From positions 1 through 9,858 of the forward strand of contig JAUVBC010000056.1 of assembly GCA_030591405.1 (NCBI GenBank): 9,858 bases of DNA. Reading direction: 5' to 3'. Positions 1 to 6,425 of the stretch are shown here, piece by piece. Each line of letters opens with the position of its first letter. Position 1 is the stretch's first letter. The notes beneath the pieces are model-generated. The model made no database searches. It was not told the DNA's origin and saw nothing but the letters and a program-made list of their open reading frames with translations. The DNA comes from Candidatus Zixiibacteriota bacterium. GTDB lineage: Bacteria > Zixibacteria > MSB-5A5 > GN15 > PGXB01. The translations under genes and the position numbers were made by a program.

Positions 1-846
1 GAGTTCAGGGCGACGGGTTTCCATGTAATTTTCACCAAGGCTGTTTGTGGCCCGGGATTTAAACAACAGGAACCAGGCCCCAACCGGACCGTAAGCATCC
101 TTAAAGCGAACCGGGATAAATCTTACTTCCTGACAGGTCATTTCAGCGCCACCCTTGATGGTGAAATATGCGCTGGCGCCGGAGTTAAACGGCGGATACC
201 AAGAACGTCCCAGGCCTTCGCCGGATGAACGCGGTTTAAAGACGTGGACTGCTCCACCCATTGTGCAAAGCACAGATTTGGCTTTAAAGACATAAAACTT
301 GTTTTCACGAACGCTGAAACCAACAGCGCCAACACACTTTCCGTCCTTAATAAGCGGATCAGTGATAAAGACACGTTCGTTAATATTATCTATTCCAAGA
401 GCATTCTTGGCGGCTTCAGCGACGATAACTTTATAAGATTCGCCGTTGATCATTAGCTGCCAGCGGCCTTCGTGGACGTAGGCTCCGTCAGCATCTTTCC
501 AAATCGGGAGACCCCATTTTTCAAAAAGATGAACCGATGAGTCAACGTGACGGGCAATATTGGCAACCAGATCTTCTCTGGTAATTCCCATCAGGTCGTT
601 TCTAACGTAGTCAACATAATCATTGATTGTATTTTTGCCGGTATTAACATCAACATACTGGTTAATGGCCGACAATCCCATGGCGACGGCGCCGGAACGA
701 TCCATAGCAGCCTTGTCCACGAGAGTAACTTTCAGATTATTCTTCTTGGCCCAGTAGGAGGCTTCCACGGCCGCACCACAGGCTGCCATTCCACCACCGA
801 GAATCAAAACATCTGTTTTGACTTCTACTGTTTCAAAATTTGGCAT
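1..846 (-). CDS. aprA: Adenylylsulfate (APS) reductase alpha subunit, N-terminal 282 residues (cut by left edge)
   Basis: AprA is the FAD-bearing catalytic subunit of cytoplasmic dissimilatory APS reductase, which reduces APS to sulfite and AMP. The frame is open from the ATG at 846 to base 1, giving 282 codons of a protein usually about 620-660 residues long. It starts with a Rossmann FAD-binding motif (GGGMAACGAA, residues 17-26), then the RSGAVAMGLSAIN block (50-62). The motifs RWQLMINGESYK (128-139), GRSWYP (213-218) and RFKDAYGPVGAWFL (247-260) follow. By alignment from memory with the Archaeoglobus fulgidus enzyme, N62, E136, W216 and R247 match active-site or FAD-contacting positions; the C-terminal His lies outside the window. 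A DNA spacer of 18 bases separates it from aprB, with an AAAGGA Shine-Dalgarno-like stretch. The sequence lacks the insertion before RWQ that I recall in Desulfovibrio AprA, so it resembles the shorter Archaeoglobus-type form. Confidence 0.96.
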   Translation of the reverse strand, partial: MPNFETVEVKTDVLILGGGMAACGAAVEASYWAKKNNLKVTLVDKAAMDRSGAVAMGLSAINQYVDVNTGKNTINDYVDYVRNDLMGITREDLVANIARHVDSSVHLFEKWGLPIWKDADGAYVHEGRWQLMINGESYKVIVAEAAKNALGIDNINERVFITDPLIKDGKCVGAVGFSVRENKFYVFKAKSVLCTMGGAVHVFKPRSSGEGLGRSWYPPFNSGASAYFTIKGGAEMTCQEVRFIPVRFKDAYGPVGAWFLLFKSRATNSLGENYMETRRPEL

Positions 847-864
847 ATTCTATTTCATCCTTTC

Positions 865-1305
865 TTACTTAACCTTGGGAAGTTCGCCGCAACGGGTTGA
901 TTCAGGTTCTGTGTACAGAAGTGGGCTCTTCAAATCATCGGTTCCGGTCGGATAACCACCATCCGGCACAGCAGAGCCTTCAGCAGTAGTACGGATCGGG
1001 AACTTAAATCTTTTCAGAGTTCCGTTTCTGAATTTAACGGTCCACATGATCGAATCGGTACTTCTCATCGGAGTCACTGTGGCGCCCAAAGGACAGAAAT
1101 CAGCATAACCACGAACTTCAACCGCCTGGGTCGGGCAAATCTTTACGCAGCTGTAACATTCCCAGCACATTTCCGGAGCCTGGTTGTATGCTTTCATGAG
1201 GTCTTTGTTCAAGACCATCAAGTCATTAGGGCAAATATGCTGGCAAGCAGTCTTATCCAGCGCCTTACACCCATCGCATTTGTCAGGAATCACATAACTT
1301 GGCAT
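865..1305 (-). CDS. aprB: Adenylylsulfate (APS) reductase beta subunit, two [4Fe-4S] clusters
   Basis: AprB is the ferredoxin-like partner of AprA and delivers electrons to its FAD. The 146-residue protein has two cysteine sets: C10, C13, C21, C25 and C47, C50, C53, C57. These fit the two [4Fe-4S] clusters of the family, including the unusual long spacing in the first set. W48, inside CWECYSC, matches the Trp placed between FAD and cluster I in the Archaeoglobus structure. The block IMWTVKFRNGTLKRFKFPIRTT (split here as residues about 86-107) is the AprB-specific region that contacts AprA. The length is close to the archaeal form (about 150) and shorter than Desulfovibrio (about 166). The start is set by AGGAGG five bases upstream; an overlapping ATG four bases earlier is in another frame. 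It lies 47 bases after sat with no terminator between, so co-transcription is likely. Confidence 0.97.
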   Translation of the reverse strand: MPSYVIPDKCDGCKALDKTACQHICPNDLMVLNKDLMKAYNQAPEMCWECYSCVKICPTQAVEVRGYADFCPLGATVTPMRSTDSIMWTVKFRNGTLKRFKFPIRTTAEGSAVPDGGYPTGTDDLKSPLLYTEPESTRCGELPKVK

Positions 1306-1310
1306 TCATT

Positions 1311-1316
1311 CCTCCT
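1311..1316 (-). promoter_or_regulatory. Consensus Shine-Dalgarno for aprB
   Basis: On the minus strand this reads AGGAGG, five bases before the aprB ATG at 1305. It chooses that ATG over the out-of-frame ATG at 1307-1309. It is the best ribosome binding site in the window, in keeping with high AprB demand. Confidence 0.8.
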
Positions 1317-1352
1317 GTTAGATTACGTAGCCTTAATATGGTTTATAATTAA

Positions 1353-2585
1353 TTATTTCTTATTTATTTTTGCATCGCCGGTTGCATGACCGTGCATTTT
1401 AACTTCAACTTTATCTTCGTTTTTGATACCGGCATAATAATCGCGCAAAATCTTTAAGACTTCAGGGCGACTGAATTCTGCCGGCACTTCGCCATTTTCT
1501 GAAAGAGCTTTGCGCAGGGCAGTGCCACTGAGGAAAAGTCTTTCTTCTTTTGAATGCGGGCAGGTTTTCATTGAGGCCATTCCGCCGCAAGTGTAACACC
1601 AGAAGGTCCAGTCGATCGGGAGCATCTTGCATTCAAGAGCGCCATCCCAAAGCTTGAAGAAAATTTCTTGTGCGTCAAACGGGCCATAATAGTTACCGAC
1701 ACCAGCATGGTCACGACCAATGATCATATGGGTGCAACCAAAGTTCTGACGGAAGACTGCATGAAGAAGTCCTTCGCGAGGACCGGCATATCGCATATCG
1801 AGAGGATAACCGCCGCATAAAACGCGGTTTTTGTCAAAATATTTTTCTACCAGAGTATTGATGCAATCAACTCTGACATCTGCCGGAATATCTCCCGGTT
1901 TCAGTTTTCCAACCAGTTGGTGAATATAGAGGCCGTCACTTACTTCAATAGCAATCTTGCCCAGATATTCATGCGAACGGTGCATCGGATTACGAAGTTG
2001 TAACGCTGCAATCGTTTTCCAGCCTCTGTCTTCAAAAACCTTGCGGCTCTCGGCTGGACGCTGGTAAACATCCTTGAACTCTTCAGGGAAATAGCTTTCC
2101 GAAAGAACCTTTACCGGACCAGCCAGATTCCATTCTTTCTGAGCCATAACCATCTTAACGCCGGGATGCTCGGGATCGTTGGTTGTGAAAACATGTTTGC
2201 ATTCAAATTCTTTGTCGATCTTGTAGCACTCGGTCACAGTCATGGTGCCCATGATTTCATCGGTTTCACCGGAGATCAAACAGATTTCTGTACCCGGAGC
2301 AACTTTTTCGTCATGAGAAAGGGTTACAGGAATTGGCCAGAAAATGCCATTTGACATCTTCATATCCAGGCAAACACCCTTCCAGTCAGCTTCACCCATA
2401 AAACCTTCAAGCGGGGTAAAACCACCAATACCTAACATAATTAAATCACCGGTTTCTCTGGTTGTCATAACAACCTTAGGAAGAGTTTTGGCTTTTTTCA
2501 TTTCCGTATCGCGTTCGGCACCTTCGAGAAGAAGTATCTTCAAGCTGTCGCTACCGTGCGGGGAAATTAGTTTGGTCTTGCTCAT
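1353..2585 (-). CDS. sat: Sulfate adenylyltransferase (ATP sulfurylase)
   Basis: Sat activates sulfate with ATP to give APS and pyrophosphate, the first cytoplasmic step of sulfate respiration. The product is 410 residues, normal for the monofunctional bacterial/archaeal form without a kinase domain. The nucleotide-binding motif QLRNPMHRSHEY is at 196-207 (the HxxH of the QxRNPxHxxHE signature) and GRDHAG at 290-295. C330, C333 and C342, with H344 nearby, form a probable zinc site in WCYTCGGMASMKTCPH. That site is known in the Thermus-type and sulfate-reducer enzymes. I chose the ATG at 2585 because GAGG lies eight bases upstream and the protein then begins MSKTKLISPHG, as in the family. The reading frame stays open to an ATG at 2660, but that would place the TATAAT and operator inside the coding region. 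It is the first gene of sat-aprB-aprA. Confidence 0.97.
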   Translation of the reverse strand: MSKTKLISPHGSDSLKILLLEGAERDTEMKKAKTLPKVVMTTRETGDLIMLGIGGFTPLEGFMGEADWKGVCLDMKMSNGIFWPIPVTLSHDEKVAPGTEICLISGETDEIMGTMTVTECYKIDKEFECKHVFTTNDPEHPGVKMVMAQKEWNLAGPVKVLSESYFPEEFKDVYQRPAESRKVFEDRGWKTIAALQLRNPMHRSHEYLGKIAIEVSDGLYIHQLVGKLKPGDIPADVRVDCINTLVEKYFDKNRVLCGGYPLDMRYAGPREGLLHAVFRQNFGCTHMIIGRDHAGVGNYYGPFDAQEIFFKLWDGALECKMLPIDWTFWCYTCGGMASMKTCPHSKEERLFLSGTALRKALSENGEVPAEFSRPEVLKILRDYYAGIKNEDKVEVKMHGHATGDAKINKK

Positions 2586-2605
2586 AGAACCATCCTCAAT
2601 TATTT

Positions 2606-2620
2606 GGCGATTTGATCGCC
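2606..2620 (-). repeat. Perfect 6-bp inverted repeat with 3-base loop in the sat leader
   Basis: The arms GGCGAT (2606-2611) and ATCGCC (2615-2620) are exact reverse complements around a three-base loop. The element lies between the inferred sat transcription start (about 2636) and the Shine-Dalgarno sequence (2594-2597). It is GC-rich inside an AT-rich leader, so it could be an mRNA 5' hairpin affecting stability or translation, or a small protein-binding palindrome. No T tract follows on the minus strand, so it is not an intrinsic terminator. Confidence 0.5.
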
Positions 2621-2625
2621 AGTTT

Positions 2626-2643
2626 ATGTGATAAATTTCACAA
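2626..2643 (-). promoter_or_regulatory. sat operator site 1: TGTGA-N6-TCACA palindrome (HcpR/CRP-FNR-type or Rex-like)
   Basis: The minus strand reads TTGTGAAATTTATCACAT. The core TGTGA-N6-TCACA at 2627-2642 is a perfect palindrome in both arms. This is the CRP/FNR-family consensus, and HcpR sites reported upstream of sulfate-reduction genes have this form. The sequence also matches 12 of 14 positions of a Rex-type TTGTGAA-N4-TTCACAA site. The first T is shared with the TATAAT at 2643-2648, so the site covers the likely transcription start. That position suits a repressor, such as a redox or nitrosative-stress sensor. Which family binds cannot be told from the DNA alone. Confidence 0.72.
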
Positions 2644-2671
2644 TTATATCTTCTGCACAATCCCCAAAAAC
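2643..2671 (-). promoter_or_regulatory. Promoter of sat-aprBA with perfect -10 TATAAT
   Basis: On the minus strand TATAAT occupies 2643-2648. No good -35 is seen; the best-spaced hexamers, around 2665-2671, read TTTTTG or GTTTTT. A perfect -10 with a poor -35 fits a promoter that needs an activator or is tightly controlled, matching the operator-like sites on both sides. The predicted start is near 2636, giving a leader of about 50 bases before the ATG at 2585. Confidence 0.5.
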
Positions 2672-2692
2672 TTTAGTCTACTCTGAATAAGA

Positions 2693-2710
2693 ATGTAACT
2701 TTTTTCACAA
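2693..2710 (-). promoter_or_regulatory. sat upstream site 2, related to the operator
   Basis: The minus strand reads TTGTGAAAAAAGTTACAT. The core fits TGTGA-N6-TCACA at nine of ten positions and shares the TTGTGAA start and ACAT end with site 1. Its centre lies 67 bases upstream of the site 1 centre, about 65 bases before the inferred start. That is close to positions used by CRP/FNR-type activators. Confidence 0.45.
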
Positions 2711-2726
2711 GCGATGTCAAGTCGAA

Positions 2727-2744
2727 AAATGATTAATTTCACAA
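2727..2744 (-). promoter_or_regulatory. sat upstream site 3, related to the operator
   Basis: The minus strand reads TTGTGAAATTAATCATTT, identical to site 1 at 15 of 18 positions by hand alignment. The left arm is perfect, while the right arm is degraded (TCATT instead of TCACA). It lies 34 bases upstream of site 2 and in the same orientation. It could be a weak or cooperative binding site; alone it would not be convincing in AT-rich DNA. Confidence 0.35.
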
Positions 2745-3120
2745 ACATTTTCATACTAATATCACCAAAAACCTCGTAAATGATAGAAGGACAATGCGAT
2801 AAAGAAAATGAGCGATGATTCTATTTTTAAAAGAATTGGCATACATGGCCCATTGTGATATTAGCAAAAGCACCCATTTATCATATAATCTTTGGGAAAC
2901 AATACTTTTCGGAAGGCCAAAAAATAATATTTGTTATATACAATAATATAGCCTTCTTTGTAATATTCAAATTATTGTGAGTGCCCCTTTTGCTTTTCCC
3001 TTTAACATAAATCCCCCATTGATGTTACCTTAACCAGTATCGATAGAAAATGGATAAATATTATATATGTTGTCCTGTTTGGATGTTGTATTATTTTAAT
3101 TATTATGAGATTTATTAAGA
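2745..3120. other. AT-rich intergenic stretch with no recognised gene
   Basis: This is the middle of the divergent sat-qmoC region. Both strands are full of stops; the longest plus-strand ATG reading I followed is 16 codons (2808-2858) without a ribosome binding site. Lone TTGTGA half-sites occur near 2853 and 2975 without a matching partner. I see no terminator, tRNA or clear structured RNA. It may hold further upstream regulatory DNA for the two promoters. Confidence 0.5.
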
Positions 3121-3140
3121 GATCGTTGACAAAAAATGTC

Positions 3141-3168
3141 TTGACTTGAAATTCTAATAAAATATTAT
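3141..3168 (+). promoter_or_regulatory. Sigma70-like promoter of qmoC
   Basis: TTGACT (3141-3146) and TATTAT (3163-3168) are separated by 16 bases, giving a likely start near 3175 and a leader of about 57 bases. A second TTGACA lies at 3126-3131 but has no well-spaced -10. That TTGACA also forms part of a small palindrome, GACA-AAAAA-TGTC, at 3128-3140. No TGTGA-N6-TCACA site like those before sat is visible here. Confidence 0.45.
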
Positions 3169-3231
3169 GGATAATTAAGGCTTGCTACAGATAATAACAA
3201 CAGACCTTTTATTTTAATTTGGGAGAAATAT

Positions 3232-4407
3232 ATGGGAAGTATTCGTTTGGCTGAACCGGATCTTGATCTGATTAGAGAAGTCAGGAAAGCCGGCGGTGAT
3301 ACATTAAATAAATGTTATCAATGTGCAACCTGCTCAGTAGTATGTAATCTGTCTCCGAGCGACAATCCATTTCCAAGAAAAGAGATGTTGTGGACTCAAT
3401 GGGGCCAAAAAGATAAATTGATGAAAGATCCGGATATTTGGCTTTGCTATCAATGTAATGACTGCACGGTACATTGTCCGCGAGGAGCAAGGCCGGGCGA
3501 TGTTCTGGCCGCAGTTCGATCAAATATTTACCGGAGTTTTGCATTTCCGTCATTTATGGGCAATGCCCTGGCCAATCCCAAAGCCTTGTTGTTTTTATTA
3601 ATGATTCCGGCTTTGATTTTATTAAGCAGTATAATCTTTTTTGCACCAACCGATGCCAATGGTGACTATCTGTTTATGCAAAGTTCTCAAATTGATTTTA
3701 ATTTATTTTTGCCGCATAGCTCGGTGGATGGTCTCTTCGTTTTTGGCAATATTATAATTTTCATTTTTGCGGCAATCGGTTTTTTACGATTCTGGAAAGG
3801 ATTAAAATCAAACGGGGGAGAGACAAAACTTTCCTTTGTCGGCGCCTTAATAAAAGTTATACCGGCGATATTAAGTCATTCATCTTTTAATAAATGCGAC
3901 GTCAATAAACCACGCGCTTTGGGACATTTATTGATTCTTTATGGTTTCATTGGTGCCATGATTACGACCGGGGCTATTTTTATGTTTATCTTTATACCAC
4001 ACTATCTGGAACTACTTGGTCTCGAACAATTCAGTCCATTTTTTGCCCTGCCGATTGAGCTTCCCAATCCGATTAAGATTTTGGGCGCTTTGAGCGGAGT
4101 TGCATTGATTGTTGGCGGAGCGCTGCTTATCTTTAGAAGATGGACAAATAAAGATGAAGTTGGCGCCAATGGCTATCAGGATTATCTGTTTTTATATATG
4201 CTTTCAATTGTTGGTTTGACTGGAATGCTATCCTGGCTGACTCGCTTAACAGGAATTCCGATGCTTGCCTACATTAATTACTTTATTCATCTGGTGTCTG
4301 TTTTCTTCCTGTTATGGTATATGCCATATTCCAAATTTGCACATATGATTTATCGTACATTGGCTCTGGTTTATGCCAAGTCTATTGGGCGCGAAGCACG
4401 AATTTAA
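3232..4407 (+). CDS. qmoC: QmoC-type subunit: HdrC-like iron-sulfur domain fused to HdrE-like heme b membrane domain
   Basis: QmoC is the membrane subunit of the quinone-interacting oxidoreductase that passes menaquinol electrons toward APS reductase. The 391-residue protein starts with two CxxCxxCxxxC sets (C28, C31, C34, C38 and C72, C75, C78, C82) for two [4Fe-4S] clusters. These flank the PFPRKEMLW motif that I associate with QmoC. About six membrane segments follow, near residues 119-137, 167-186, 232-255, 283-301, 318-335 and 346-365. Candidate heme b ligands are H215, H232, H353 and H371. The domain order and length match the HdrC-HdrE fusion of QmoC; DsrM-type or other HdrE-like proteins are less likely because of the N-terminal domain and the sat-aprBA neighbourhood. 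GGGAGA lies six bases before the ATG. qmoA and qmoB are not beside it, and it has its own promoter and terminator. Confidence 0.9.
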   Translation: MGSIRLAEPDLDLIREVRKAGGDTLNKCYQCATCSVVCNLSPSDNPFPRKEMLWTQWGQKDKLMKDPDIWLCYQCNDCTVHCPRGARPGDVLAAVRSNIYRSFAFPSFMGNALANPKALLFLLMIPALILLSSIIFFAPTDANGDYLFMQSSQIDFNLFLPHSSVDGLFVFGNIIIFIFAAIGFLRFWKGLKSNGGETKLSFVGALIKVIPAILSHSSFNKCDVNKPRALGHLLILYGFIGAMITTGAIFMFIFIPHYLELLGLEQFSPFFALPIELPNPIKILGALSGVALIVGGALLIFRRWTNKDEVGANGYQDYLFLYMLSIVGLTGMLSWLTRLTGIPMLAYINYFIHLVSVFFLLWYMPYSKFAHMIYRTLALVYAKSIGREARI

Positions 4408-4427
4408 AAACAAATAAATACACATTT

Positions 4428-4464
4428 AAAAGGAGTCCATTGATAATGGGCTCCTTTTATTTTT
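4428..4464 (+). terminator. Intrinsic terminator after qmoC
   Basis: The 14-base arms 4428-4441 and 4445-4458 pair with a single G-T mismatch. The GC core is GGAGTCC/GGGCTCC, and the 3' side runs into TTTTATTTTT. It sits 20 bases past the qmoC stop. Its A-rich 5' flank could let it work on the opposite strand, although no minus-strand gene reads into it. Confidence 0.88.
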
Positions 4465-4535
4465 GGGCAAAATTTTAATCTTGACCGAACGAAGTCGATC
4501 TGTTTCTTTAGTTATTGGCAGGTGCCCAAAATAAA
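4456..4535. repeat. Long-looped inverted repeat between qmoC terminator and the guanidino hydrolase gene
   Basis: TTTATTTTTGGGCA (4456-4469) and TGCCCAAAATAAA (4523-4535) are reverse complements apart from one extra T, around a 53-base interior. The left arm overlaps the terminator's T tract. The right arm ends 30 bases before the next ATG. The pair could form an alternative leader structure or be a chance product of A/T-rich DNA with a GGGC core. Confidence 0.3.
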
Positions 4536-4564
4536 AAATAAAATATTTGGAAGTGCAATAAAAT

Positions 4565-5443
4565 ATGGAAATTGGAAACCAATCGGAATATGGAAAAATT
4601 GAGAGTTTACTTTTAAAACATCCCAAACATGCTTTAATTTCTCAGGAAAATATAGATGACCAATGGAGCGAACTTGGTTATAGCTCGGCGCCGGTATTTA
4701 ATGAGGCACTTGAGGAGTATGAATATTTTATCACGCTGCTCAAAAGTGAAATCAAAGATATAATGTTTCTTCCTCAAAACGATAACACCGGCATTGATTC
4801 AATCTATGTTCGTGATTCATCGATTGTTACGCCTCAGGGGATGATACTATGCAATATGGGCAAAGCCGAGCGCAGGGGAGAGGCTTCCGCGGTTGAGGAA
4901 TATTCAAAAAAAGAAGATATTCCGATTCTTGGATCAATAACAGGTGACGGCCATATCGAGGGCGGTGATTTGATCTGGCTCGATGAAAAAACATTGGCCG
5001 TCGGTCGCGGCTATCGAACCAACGATGAAGGTATCAGGCAACTGACCGAGTTAACCGCAGATTTTGTGGATGAGGTAATTACTGTTCATCTTCCTCACTG
5101 GGAAGGGCAGGATGATGTTTTTCACCTGATGTCAATTATCAGTCCGATTGATACTAATCTCGCCTTGGTTTATTCACGATTAATGCCGGTTCCGTTTCGT
5201 GAGCTGCTAATTGAACGGGGGATCAGATTGCTTGATGTCGCTGATTCCGAATTTGAAACGATGGCTTGTAACGTTCTGACGATCGCACCGCGTAAATGTA
5301 TTATGCTTGAGGGGAACAATCAAACGAAACAAATACTTGAAGATGAAGGAGTAGAAGTTTTAACTTATAAGGGTAATGAGATATCCCGCAAAGGCGCCGC
5401 CGGCCCGACCTGCCTGACCCGCCCACTTCTGCGGATTGGCTAA
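4565..5443 (+). CDS. Guanidino-group hydrolase, DDAH / arginine deiminase / amidinotransferase superfamily
   Basis: The 292-residue protein has the pentein-fold catalytic layout. A YVRD motif is at 81-84, ERRGE at 102-106, GDGHIEGGD at 127-135 (E132), FHLMSIISPID at 186-196 (H187), and a C-terminal nucleophile C283 in GPTCLTRPLLR. The Glu-His-Cys set is complete, so it should be active on arginine or an N-substituted arginine, probably releasing citrulline plus ammonia or an amine. Length, C-terminal Cys position and the RRGE block resemble bacterial dimethylarginine hydrolases. The VRD motif is more like arginine deiminase and amidinotransferases, where DDAH has FVED. The substrate is therefore left open and no symbol is given. 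The RBS is modest (GGAAG, 11 bases before the ATG). It follows the qmoC terminator and converges on hemB with a 10-base gap, so it is probably its own transcript. No arc or urea-cycle gene is near. Confidence 0.82.
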   Translation: MEIGNQSEYGKIESLLLKHPKHALISQENIDDQWSELGYSSAPVFNEALEEYEYFITLLKSEIKDIMFLPQNDNTGIDSIYVRDSSIVTPQGMILCNMGKAERRGEASAVEEYSKKEDIPILGSITGDGHIEGGDLIWLDEKTLAVGRGYRTNDEGIRQLTELTADFVDEVITVHLPHWEGQDDVFHLMSIISPIDTNLALVYSRLMPVPFRELLIERGIRLLDVADSEFETMACNVLTIAPRKCIMLEGNNQTKQILEDEGVEVLTYKGNEISRKGAAGPTCLTRPLLRIG

Positions 5444-5453
5444 CTTGTTTTGA

Positions 5454-6425
5454 CTACCCAAGCCAGTTGGCAAAATCCGGGGCGTGGTACGAAATAATAA
5501 TATCGGCTCCAGCCCGTTTAATCGAGGTCAATATTTCCAGCACCAATCGTTTTTCGTCCATCAGATTTTCGCGGGCGGCAAGCTTTACCATCGAATACTC
5601 TCCGCTGACATTATAAGCTGCGATAGGTACATCAAATTCCGCCTTGGCTCTGGCGATAATATCAAGATAAGACAAGGCCGGTTTGACCATAACAATATCG
5701 GCACCCTCATCAATATCGAGACTTATTTCCTTGAGCGCTTCGGTTGCATTGGATGGGTCCATCTGATAAGTTTTCCGGTCACCAAACTGTGGCGCCGAAT
5801 CAACCGCCTCACGGAAAGGACCATAAAAGGCCGAACAGTATTTTGCCGAATAAGCCATTACCGGCGTGTTTTGAAACATTTCATTATCAAGTGCTTCACG
5901 AATAGCTGCGACCCGGCCGTCCATCATGTCCGATGGCGCCACCATATCTGCCCCGGCGCGGGCATGACTAACCGCTTGTTTAGCCAATATCTCAAGCGTG
6001 GCGTCATTGTCAACATCATTATTTTTAATAATACCGCAGTGTCCATGATCGGTATACTCACAAAGACAAACATCGGTGATAACTACTATATCAGAATTGA
6101 CAGATTTTATTTCCTGAATCGCCTTTTGAATGATACCATCATCTTTGAGTGAATCAGAACCGGTTGCGTCTTTTGCTGATGGGGTCCCAAATAACAGTAC
6201 AGCCGGAATGCCAAGTCTGAAAACACGATCTGCCTCACCGGCAATAACTTTTAATGGAAAATTATTAATACCTGGCATCGAATTAATCGGTTCGACCGAT
6301 TCAATTATGTCACTGACAAACAAAGGATAAACAAAATCGGAGGGATGAAGCTGTGTTTCCTGGACAAGTCGGCGCATCGCCTCACTTTTTCTTAATCTTC
6401 TTGGTCTGAAATCGGGGAAACTCAT
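5454..6425 (-). CDS. hemB: Porphobilinogen synthase (delta-aminolevulinate dehydratase), zinc type
   Basis: HemB joins two 5-aminolevulinate molecules into porphobilinogen in the cytoplasm. The 323-residue product is of normal length. It shows the three-cysteine zinc site C120, C122, C130 in DVCLCEYTDHGHCG, marking the zinc-dependent class rather than the Mg-dependent one with DxALDxY. K195 (YSAKYCSAFYGPFR) and K248 (MVKPALSYLD) are the two Schiff-base lysines. Other family blocks are RPRRLR near the start and PVAAYNVSGEY-like residues 266-277. Its ATG overlaps the stop of the upstream cobA-hemD fusion by four bases (ATGA), with GGAGG five bases before the start, indicating translational coupling. 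It is the last gene of the visible cluster. Only 10 bases separate it from the convergent neighbour, and no terminator is seen there. Confidence 0.97.
   Translation of the reverse strand: MSFPDFRPRRLRKSEAMRRLVQETQLHPSDFVYPLFVSDIIESVEPINSMPGINNFPLKVIAGEADRVFRLGIPAVLLFGTPSAKDATGSDSLKDDGIIQKAIQEIKSVNSDIVVITDVCLCEYTDHGHCGIIKNNDVDNDATLEILAKQAVSHARAGADMVAPSDMMDGRVAAIREALDNEMFQNTPVMAYSAKYCSAFYGPFREAVDSAPQFGDRKTYQMDPSNATEALKEISLDIDEGADIVMVKPALSYLDIIARAKAEFDVPIAAYNVSGEYSMVKLAARENLMDEKRLVLEILTSIKRAGADIIISYHAPDFANWLG

Noticed and set aside
1306..1352. Possible terminator between sat and aprB
   Set aside because: The 47-base gap is AT-rich but forms no GC stem, so read-through transcription is expected.
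2586..2660. N-terminal extension of sat to an ATG at 2660
   Set aside because: It would translate through the TATAAT, the operator palindrome and the hairpin. The ATG at 2585 has a Shine-Dalgarno sequence and gives the normal family N-terminus.
2808..2858. A 16-codon plus-strand reading frame in the intergenic region
   Set aside because: It has no ribosome binding site, similarity or coding signal and is the length expected by chance.
2940..2978. Inverted repeat ACAATAAT / ATTATTGT
   Set aside because: Eight A/T-rich bases with a 23-base loop are expected by chance in this AT-rich stretch.
2853..2980. Further TTGTGA half-sites near 2853 and 2975 on the plus strand as qmoC operators
   Set aside because: Neither has a matching right arm at the N6 spacing.
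5484..6152. Long plus-strand open frame opposite hemB, and similar open frames opposite the other genes
   Set aside because: Shadow frames of well-supported genes, with no ribosome binding sites or recognisable domains.
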